This document shows, one piece after another, positions 54,000 to 61,503 of a stretch of DNA of 64,000 bases. The stretch is from contig NZ_WYEU01000001.1 in assembly GCF_015143595.1 (NCBI RefSeq), positions 1,116,001-1,180,000 of the forward strand, given 5' to 3'. The stretch is from Sneathiella sp. P13V-1 (GTDB lineage Bacteria > Pseudomonadota > Alphaproteobacteria > Sneathiellales > Sneathiellaceae). Position 1 is the stretch's first letter; each line of letters starts with the position of its first letter. A model generated the notes under the pieces. The model did no database searches, was not told where the DNA came from, and saw nothing but the letters and a program-made list of their open reading frames with translations. The translations under genes were made by a program, and so were the position numbers.

Positions 54000-54569
54000 A
54001 TGACCAAGGGTATTCAAACCAAAGCGCGCATTATCGAGGTGGCCTCAGATCTATTGCAACGCAACGGATTTCACGCCATGGGGATAAATCAGATTACCGC
54101 AAAAGGTAATTTGCCTAAGGGATCTATCTATTTCCATTTTCCGGGGGGAAAAGAAGAAATCGCTTTAGCAGCCATAGAGCAAGGTGGAGCCGTTGTTGAA
54201 AAAATTCTAGTGACTGCGTTGGAGCAATCTGTTTCTCCGATTGAATATTTGGAAACTGTAGTAGCTGCCTTTGCGCACCTTCTGGATGAATCCGCTTTTC
54301 AAAAGGGGTGTCCGGTGAGCTCAATTGCATTGGAAATGGTGCCAGAGTCACCTGAAATAACTAAAGCAGTTAGGCAGGTCTTCGACAATTGGCACGAAGA
54401 AACTTTGCGTGCGCTTGCCCAGTTGAATTGCACTCATCCAGATCTCCGGTCCTTGACGTCACTTCTCTTAAGTTCGGTTGAAGGCGCGCTAATTTTATGC
54501 CGTGCGCAACAATCCACAGCCCCCCTTGAAAATATCTGCGCTTCCTTGCGCCCGTTGTTTAAAAATTAA
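54000..54569 (+). CDS. TetR-family regulator
   Basis: A TetR regulator of about 189 residues. The N-terminal helix-turn-helix reads ARIIEVASDLLQRNGFHAMG and GSIYFHFPGGKEE; the C-terminal part (KGCPVSSIALEM) is like the YxaF/LmrA branch, where a cysteine often senses the inducer. A first ATG at 53988 has no ribosome binding site, while the ATG at 54000 follows GAGA at normal distance. The gene next downstream (metallo-beta-lactamase fold) starts ten bases after its stop and is probably under its control. Confidence 0.88.
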   Translation: MTKGIQTKARIIEVASDLLQRNGFHAMGINQITAKGNLPKGSIYFHFPGGKEEIALAAIEQGGAVVEKILVTALEQSVSPIEYLETVVAAFAHLLDESAFQKGCPVSSIALEMVPESPEITKAVRQVFDNWHEETLRALAQLNCTHPDLRSLTSLLLSSVEGALILCRAQQSTAPLENICASLRPLFKN

Positions 54570-54579
54570 TCAGGAAAAC

Positions 54580-55551
54580 ATGATGCTTAGAGCTATTTCG
54601 TCCATTGCAGCGTTGTTATTGATAATCTTCGCCCTGATTTTGACGTGGCATTTCTGGCCGCGAAAGATTGATGTGGCCGCTTACCCAGTCCCCAATTATG
54701 AGACATCTGGAGTGAATATGGACGTTCAGAAAATGGGAAATGTTCGTCTGGGGTATTTCTCAACAGGGCACAACATTTCTCCTGAAGCCTTTATTTATAG
54801 CGGCGGAAGTTTGATCGAAACCCATACGTCTGTTTATTCGGGGATGGTGGTGCAGCATCCAAAGGGTACCTTCATGTTTGAGGGTGGTATTGGTGGTGAC
54901 GTGGCTGCGAAGATGCAAAGAAACTTCGATAGTTTTCAACGCAGCATTTTCACCTATACGGCTGAAGGGACGGCGCGGGAACAGTTAGAAGCCTCTTCCT
55001 TATCAGCGGCGGATATAGATTTCATTCTGCTAACCCATTTGCATTGGGATCATACCGGAGTGATCGAAGGGTTTCCCGATAAGGAAATCTGGACCACGGA
55101 AGATGAATTTAATTGGGGCCGGGACCATGGTAGCGGGGCAGATGGGTTCTTTCCCGAAGATTACCTGAAAGAAGAATTGCACTGGAAATTTATCACTTTT
55201 GATCCTGTGAAGTACGAAAGTTTTGAGCGGTCGCTGGATCTGTATGGGGACGGATCCATTGTGCTGGTGCCGCTTCCGGGCCATACGGCCGGCAGCGTAG
55301 GAATGTTCGTGACGTTGAAAACTGGTAATCGGTTTTTATTTATCGGGGATATTTCTTGGTCACAAAAAGCATTGGATATTCCAGCAAAACGCCCCCCCTT
55401 GGGGCAGCATTTAGCAGACAAATTTGATGAAGGGTTAACGGCAAGCCTCGTTCAACTGCATCATTTGAAAAGGAAATATCCGGAGTTGCAAATCATTCCA
55501 ACCCACGATGAGGCCGCTTTCAAGGACGTCGAACGGCTAAGGAATTGGTAA
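54580..55551 (+). CDS. Membrane-anchored metallo-beta-lactamase-fold hydrolase
   Basis: A 323-residue protein with an N-terminal signal anchor (about 4-24) and an MBL domain. The dizinc motif THLHWDH (152-158), the later PGHTAGSVGMFV histidine and FIGDISW aspartate are intact, so it is likely an active hydrolase facing the periplasm. The order and spacing resemble lactonase-like MBL enzymes, including acyl-homoserine lactonases, but the substrate is not known. The frame extends into the tetR gene; the ATG at 54580 follows AGGA and begins the anchor. Confidence 0.84.
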   Translation: MMLRAISSIAALLLIIFALILTWHFWPRKIDVAAYPVPNYETSGVNMDVQKMGNVRLGYFSTGHNISPEAFIYSGGSLIETHTSVYSGMVVQHPKGTFMFEGGIGGDVAAKMQRNFDSFQRSIFTYTAEGTAREQLEASSLSAADIDFILLTHLHWDHTGVIEGFPDKEIWTTEDEFNWGRDHGSGADGFFPEDYLKEELHWKFITFDPVKYESFERSLDLYGDGSIVLVPLPGHTAGSVGMFVTLKTGNRFLFIGDISWSQKALDIPAKRPPLGQHLADKFDEGLTASLVQLHHLKRKYPELQIIPTHDEAAFKDVERLRNW

Positions 55552-55595
55552 ATCATAAGTGGCCCTGTATGATTTTTTAATCTGGAGCTTTCGTT

Positions 55596-55628
55596 TTTGC
55601 AGGCGCCTGTTAGTCTGGCGCCTGCAAA
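55596..55628. repeat. Perfect 12-bp inverted repeat before the PaiB gene
   Basis: TTTGCAGGCGCC (55596-55607) and GGCGCCTGCAAA (55617-55628) pair without a mismatch around nine bases. No T run follows on either strand. It ends 21 bases before the PaiB start and could be an operator or an RNA hairpin. Confidence 0.65.
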
Positions 55629-55649
55629 CCAGCTTACCGGATTTTATTC

Positions 55650-56255
55650 ATGTATATCCCGCCGCATTTCAAAGTTCCTGAAAAAGAAACCCTTAAATCC
55701 CTTCTGCCAGAGGCCAGCTTTGCCATCATGGCCAGCACGGGGGAAGATGGACTGCCATTTATTACGCATCTTCCAGTAAGTTATGACCCGGATGGGGGAT
55801 ATGGTAACGGATGTATTTATGGTCATGTGTCCAAGGCCAATGGTCATCATCTGTTATTTGGAAAACCCGCGCGGATGATCTTTAGCGGCCCTCATGCCTA
55901 TGTCAGCCCGCGCTTCTATGCCTCAGATGTCAACGTACCGACCTGGAATTATGTGGCGGTTCATGCAACAGGTACACCTGTCGCCCTTCAGGATCCTGAC
56001 AAAGTGATCAAAGTCCTGGAGAAACTGACAAAAGAAAATGAAGAGGGGCGAGAGCAGCCCTGGACTATGGGCGAGCTTGATGAAAAGCGTATCCAGGGGT
56101 TGCTGAAAGGCATTGTCGCCTTTGAAATGCCTGTTGGTCGCCTGGAAGCAAAAGCAAAACTTGGTCAAAACAAATCCGCCGAAGACAGGCAAGCGTTGTT
56201 TGAGGCGCTGGAGGGTAGTGAAATCGGAGGCTGGCAGAAGTCAATTCTGGACTAG
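55650..56255 (+). CDS. PaiB-like FMN-binding protein
   Basis: A 201-residue PaiB-family protein: MYIPPHFK, the flavin-fold strand SFAIMAST, HVSKANGH, GPHAYVSPRFY and VPTWNYVAVHATG, and the C-terminal KGIVAFEMPVGRLEAKAKLGQNK. Family members form a split-barrel flavin fold; in Bacillus PaiB affects sporulation and protease genes, but the activity of most members is unknown. Its TAG stop interlocks with the TAG of the convergent zapE (CTAG). Confidence 0.88.
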   Translation: MYIPPHFKVPEKETLKSLLPEASFAIMASTGEDGLPFITHLPVSYDPDGGYGNGCIYGHVSKANGHHLLFGKPARMIFSGPHAYVSPRFYASDVNVPTWNYVAVHATGTPVALQDPDKVIKVLEKLTKENEEGREQPWTMGELDEKRIQGLLKGIVAFEMPVGRLEAKAKLGQNKSAEDRQALFEALEGSEIGGWQKSILD

Positions 56256-57373
56256 CCAACTGCTCCTTTCAAGTAATCTTCGGATCGCATTTCCATAAGG
56301 CGGGAGACCGTACGGGCAAATTCAAAATGCCCGTGCCCTTCTTCATAAAGATGTTCTGCGCCCACTTCCGCCGCGATGATCAGGTTAGCGCCGGCCTCGT
56401 ATAGAACATCCACTAAGGTCACAAAGCGCTTGGCTTCGTTGCGGTTATGGGGGCCGAGCTTTGGGACATCTTCCAGAACAAGGGTATGAAAATTCTCGGT
56501 GATATGGAGATAGTCTGAGGCACCTAATGGACGGGCGCACAGCTCTTCAAATGTGCAACGGACTGCGCCGCGTGCGGTTCTGTCCAAAACCAGACTGCGC
56601 CCCTTGTGGCTTAAGGTAACACTTTCAACCTCGTTGCCTTCCGTGAGCATATCAAACAGGCGATCAAGTTCTGCCGTTGAGTCTGATCCTAAAGGGTGGA
56701 AGTAAACGGGACTTTTTGAAAGCCGGTCCAGTCGGTAGTCTGTTCCGCCGGATAGGTGCAGGATATCCAACTGCTCCTTGATCAGGCCAATAAAAGGCAG
56801 AAACAGCTCTCGGTTCAAGCCATCTTTATAGAGATCCTCTGGAATACGGTTTGATGTGGCAATGACCACAACGCCTTTTTCAAAAAGCAACTCAAACAAC
56901 CGGCCAAGGATCATGGCATCAGCGACATCAGTGACCTGAAATTCATCGAAACAAAGAAGCCAGGCTTCTTTTTCTATTTTCTCCGCCAGGGGAACAAGGG
57001 GGTCATCCCCCTTCTTGTTCGGGTTTTGACGCCAGTCATGGATGAAACTATGGGCATCCAACATAAAACTGTGGAAATGGACACGCTTTTTGGCAGTAAC
57101 AGGGGCTGTGTCAAAAAACAGATCCATCAACATGGATTTCCCGCGCCCAACATCCCCATACATATAGATACCTTGTGGCGGCTCTACGCGGGGTTTGCGG
57201 GCGCCAAGTTTGAAGATATCTGTCCAGTGGGCGCTGGTGCGGGGATCGTAATTCTCAAGACGCTTGTGCAGCAGTTGCAGTTTTTCAACAGCAAGCTCCT
57301 GAATAGGATCATGCCGAATGTCGCCGGAGCGGCGCATGTCGCGATATTTTTCCAAAGGCCCTTGAATAGTCAT
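56252..57373 (-). CDS. zapE: Cell division ATPase ZapE (AFG1-like)
   Basis: A 373-residue AAA ATPase of the AFG1/ZapE family: Walker A YGDVGRGKSMLMD, Walker B LLCFDEFQVTD, sensor VVIATSNRIPEDLY and the C-terminal MRSEDYLKG. In E. coli it limits Z-ring stability; in mitochondria AFG1 handles membrane proteins. The lipoprotein gene starts upstream of it on the same strand, 51 bases away, and mdh follows in the opposite direction. Confidence 0.95.
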   Translation of the reverse strand: MTIQGPLEKYRDMRRSGDIRHDPIQELAVEKLQLLHKRLENYDPRTSAHWTDIFKLGARKPRVEPPQGIYMYGDVGRGKSMLMDLFFDTAPVTAKKRVHFHSFMLDAHSFIHDWRQNPNKKGDDPLVPLAEKIEKEAWLLCFDEFQVTDVADAMILGRLFELLFEKGVVVIATSNRIPEDLYKDGLNRELFLPFIGLIKEQLDILHLSGGTDYRLDRLSKSPVYFHPLGSDSTAELDRLFDMLTEGNEVESVTLSHKGRSLVLDRTARGAVRCTFEELCARPLGASDYLHITENFHTLVLEDVPKLGPHNRNEAKRFVTLVDVLYEAGANLIIAAEVGAEHLYEEGHGHFEFARTVSRLMEMRSEDYLKGAVG

Positions 57374-57424
57374 CTTGGCCTTAAAGCAATCTTGAACAAA
57401 GTTGTAAAGGGATAAAGCGACGGA

Positions 57425-58033
57425 TCAGAACAGATCGCGGGTCAGGCGCTTTCTCAAATCCTGTTTCTCAACTGGTTGAGCTGCTTCCATAACATCCAAT
57501 TTCGCCGAAGCGACATATTGATTGTTAAATTTAAATGTGGCGTTGGTCAGATGCATAATGCGCTTGCTGTCTTCCGCCGTGAGCACATGAGACGGCACTA
57601 AGTGCTTGCTCGTGAGCGCGGCAAGTAATTTGGGAGCAGCATTTTTTGCGCTTTCATTGACGTCTGGATACTGGTCAGTGCCCATCGGGATGTCTGCCAG
57701 CTGAATTTGTTCACCTGCAGGGCTGTCAAGCAAGGCGATGAGACCTTTAAAGTCATCTTGAGTGGCAACGGATCCTTTGGGCTCGCAAATAGCGCGTTCT
57801 TTTCTGAAAATGGCATCAAGGATCCGGCAATCCTGTCCGGTGACAATATCAAGGGCATGTTCACCCAGGCCTTTACCGCTCATGATTGACGACACGATTG
57901 AACCCGCAGTGAAAAGCTCACTGATGGTCAGACCTGCAATGATTGTTTCCGCACAGCCGGTCAGCGCAAGGGCAAGTCCCCCGCACACCACCATGTTACG
58001 CACGAATCGTTTTGTCTTTTTCGCTGCCGTCAC
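57425..58033 (-). CDS. Lipoprotein of unknown function
   Basis: A 202-residue predicted lipoprotein. From the GTG at 58033 it has a basic start (AAKKTKRFVRN), a hydrophobic core and lipobox LTGC (24-27). The frame is open from a TTG at 58084 and has an internal ATG at 57994; the GTG gives the best signal peptide. Cysteines in GQDCRIL and AICEPKG could pair. It shows a glycine- and serine-rich helix (AGSIVSSIMSGKGLGEHA) after the lipobox. I do not recognise a family. It precedes zapE on the same strand. Confidence 0.65.
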   Translation of the reverse strand: MTAAKKTKRFVRNMVVCGGLALALTGCAETIIAGLTISELFTAGSIVSSIMSGKGLGEHALDIVTGQDCRILDAIFRKERAICEPKGSVATQDDFKGLIALLDSPAGEQIQLADIPMGTDQYPDVNESAKNAAPKLLAALTSKHLVPSHVLTAEDSKRIMHLTNATFKFNNQYVASAKLDVMEAAQPVEKQDLRKRLTRDLF

Positions 58034-58170
58034 GGGCCGATCCAGTCTCTCTCGCAAAAATGCAACTTTCACTGTAACAAGCAATCGTTACTAACTACTT
58101 ACTGCAAAGGGTGTATTTTTATTAAAAAGCCCCTCTTGATCGTCAACTGACACAGAAAATTCACTTTGCT

Positions 58171-58192
58171 GCAAAAATTTGGTTAATTTTGC
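58171..58192. promoter_or_regulatory. GCAAAA/TTTTGC dyad in the mdh promoter region
   Basis: GCAAAA (58171-58176) and TTTTGC (58187-58192) are separated by ten bases, and the inner ATT/AAT almost continues the symmetry. It is a candidate operator for the mdh unit. Confidence 0.35.
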
Positions 58193-58228
58193 CCCCATGA
58201 CCTTGCCCTCGAAACGAAAAGGGAGTAG

Positions 58229-59266
<1,038 letters not shown>

Positions 59267-59271
59267 TTAGA

Positions 59272-59309
59272 AAAACGGGGTACAACTTAACGGTTGTACC
59301 CCTTTTTTT
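59272..59309 (+). terminator. Rho-independent terminator between mdh and sucC
   Basis: GGGGTACAAC pairs with GTTGTACCCC around six bases, followed by seven T. It shows that mdh can be transcribed apart from sucCD. Confidence 0.9.
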
Positions 59310-59381
59310 GGCTGTTATAGTCAATTTGAAGGTCATAACTTGCCCTTTTACGGGGCCACAATTTGCGAATAGCGAAATATT

Positions 59382-60551
59382 ATGAATATCCATGAATATC
59401 AGGCCAAGGGCCTACTCGGAAAATACGGTGTAACCGTGCCGAAAGGCGGGGTTGCGTACACTGCTGAAGAAGCAAAAACTGTCGCTCAGGAACTGGGAGG
59501 TCCGGTTTGGGTTGTTAAAGCTCAGATTCATGCGGGCGGTCGCGGTCTCGGCGGTGGTGTTAAGGTTGTCAAATCCATCGAGGAAGTGGTTGAAACAGCC
59601 AAATCCATGATCGGCATGCAACTGGTCACACACCAGACAGGTCCAGAAGGTAAAGAAGTCAAGCGCGTCTATGTTGAAGACGGTTGTGACATTGCACGGG
59701 AACTGTATCTCGGTGCGATTATCGATCGCGCAAAAGACTGCGTGACTTTCATGGCGTCCACTGAAGGCGGTATGGAAATCGAAGAGGTGGCTGCGAAAAC
59801 ACCTGAAAAAATTCACATGGTCAGCATTGACCCTGCAACAGGTGTCATGCCTTTCCATGCACGTAAAATTGCATTTGGTCTGGGCCTTGAAGGCAAGCAG
59901 GTTGGTGCAGCCGTGAAATTCATCATGGCGCTTTACAACTCCATCATCGACACAGACGCCAGCCTGGTGGAAATCAACCCACTGGTTGTAACAGGCTCTG
60001 GTGATGTGATTGCGCTGGATGCAAAAATGAATTTCGACGACAACGCATTGTTCCGGCAGAAGGGCATTGCAGAACTGCGTGACCCGGATGAAGAAGATCC
60101 AGCTGAACTGGAAGCGGCTCAGCATGAACTGAACTACATCAAGCTCGATGGTAACATCGGCTGCATGGTGAACGGTGCGGGTCTTGCAATGGCAACTATG
60201 GACATCATCAAGCTGAACGGTGGTGATCCGGCCAACTTCCTGGACGTTGGTGGCGGCGCGACGAAAGAGCGCGTAACCGAAGCGTTCAAGATCATCCTGA
60301 AAGACAAAAACGTTGAAGGTATTCTTGTGAACATCTTTGGTGGCATCATGCGTTGTGACGTGATCGCTGAAGGTGTTGTCGCTGCGGCGAAAGAAGTTGC
60401 CCTTAGCGTGCCACTGGTTGTTCGCCTTGAAGGTACAAACGTTGAACTTGGTAAGGAAATCCTTGCTAACTCCGGTATCAATATTACGTCTGCAAGCAAC
60501 CTCGGTGAAGCTGCAGAGCTGATTGTTAAAGAAGTGAAGGGAGGGCAGTAA
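59382..60551 (+). CDS. sucC: Succinyl-CoA synthetase beta subunit SucC
   Basis: A 389-residue ATP-grasp subunit: [17 protein letters not shown], the nucleotide-binding [17 protein letters not shown] and the subunit-contact [16 protein letters not shown], with [12 protein letters not shown] near the end. With SucD it makes succinate and ATP/GTP from succinyl-CoA. The ribosome binding site is weak (no GGAG near the ATG), unlike its neighbours. sucD follows after two bases. Confidence 0.97.
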   Translation: MNIHEYQAKGLLGKYGVTVPKGGVAYTAEEAKTVAQELGGPVWVVKAQIHAGGRGLGGGVKVVKSIEEVVETAKSMIGMQLVTHQTGPEGKEVKRVYVEDGCDIARELYLGAIIDRAKDCVTFMASTEGGMEIEEVAAKTPEKIHMVSIDPATGVMPFHARKIAFGLGLEGKQVGAAVKFIMALYNSIIDTDASLVEINPLVVTGSGDVIALDAKMNFDDNALFRQKGIAELRDPDEEDPAELEAAQHELNYIKLDGNIGCMVNGAGLAMATMDIIKLNGGDPANFLDVGGGATKERVTEAFKIILKDKNVEGILVNIFGGIMRCDVIAEGVVAAAKEVALSVPLVVRLEGTNVELGKEILANSGINITSASNLGEAAELIVKEVKGGQ

Positions 60552-60553
60552 AG

Positions 60554-61429
60554 ATGGCCGTTCTCGTAAATAAGGACACAAAGGTTATCTGTCAGGGCTT
60601 CACTGGCTCTCAAGGCACCTTCCACTCTGAGCAAGCAATTGCATATGGCACAAAAATGGTTGGCGGTGTGACGCCTGGTAAAGGTGGCGAAACTCACCTC
60701 GACCTGCCAATCTTCAACACTGTTGACGAAGCTGTTCACACAACGGGTGCAAATGCTTCTGTGATCTACGTGCCACCTCCGTTCGCAGCTGACGCGATCC
60801 TGGAAGCCGTAGATGCGGGCATCGAACTGGTTGTATGTATCACTGAAGGTATTCCTGTTCTGGATATGGTGCGTGTTAAACGCGCCCTGAAAGACAGCGG
60901 TACACGTCTGATCGGTCCAAACTGCCCAGGTGTTATCACTCCTGATGAATGTAAAATCGGTATTATGCCAGGTCACATTCACCGTCGTGGTAATGTGGGT
61001 ATTGTTTCCCGTTCCGGTACGCTTACATACGAAGCGGTTGCTCAGACAACTGCGGCTGATCTTGGTCAGTCCACTTGTATCGGTATCGGTGGTGACCCTG
61101 TGAACGGTACAAACTTCATCGACTGCCTGGACATGTTCCTGAAAGACGATGAAACAGAAAGCATCATCATGATCGGTGAAATCGGTGGTTCTGCTGAAGA
61201 AGAAGCTGCTGAATTCCTGAAAGCACAGAAAACGAAGAAGCCTGTTGTTGGCTTCATCGCAGGTGTAACGGCACCTCCAGGTCGCCGTATGGGCCACGCT
61301 GGCGCCATCATTTCTGGTGGTAAAGGTGGTGCTGAAGATAAAATGGAAGCCATGCGTAGCGCGGGTATCACAATCGCAGATAGCCCATCAGCGCTTGGTT
61401 CTACTTTGGTAAGGGTTTTGAAAGGTTAG
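60554..61429 (+). CDS. sucD: Succinyl-CoA synthetase alpha subunit SucD
   Basis: A 291-residue subunit: CoA-binding [31 protein letters not shown], the power helix and the phosphohistidine in [20 protein letters not shown]. It completes the enzyme with SucC. sucA starts 74 bases later. Confidence 0.98.
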   Translation: MAVLVNKDTKVICQGFTGSQGTFHSEQAIAYGTKMVGGVTPGKGGETHLDLPIFNTVDEAVHTTGANASVIYVPPPFAADAILEAVDAGIELVVCITEGIPVLDMVRVKRALKDSGTRLIGPNCPGVITPDECKIGIMPGHIHRRGNVGIVSRSGTLTYEAVAQTTAADLGQSTCIGIGGDPVNGTNFIDCLDMFLKDDETESIIMIGEIGGSAEEEAAEFLKAQKTKKPVVGFIAGVTAPPGRRMGHAGAIISGGKGGAEDKMEAMRSAGITIADSPSALGSTLVRVLKG

Positions 61430-61503
61430 TAGTCTAGGACTACTTGTTTGAAACTTTAATTTACTTTTGGGGGCGGGCCTCGTGTCCGCCCAAATGACCG
61501 GAA

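Noticed and set aside
59412-61297. Long minus-strand frames opposite sucC and sucD
   Set aside because: They mirror the strongly biased sucCD genes and have no family resemblance.
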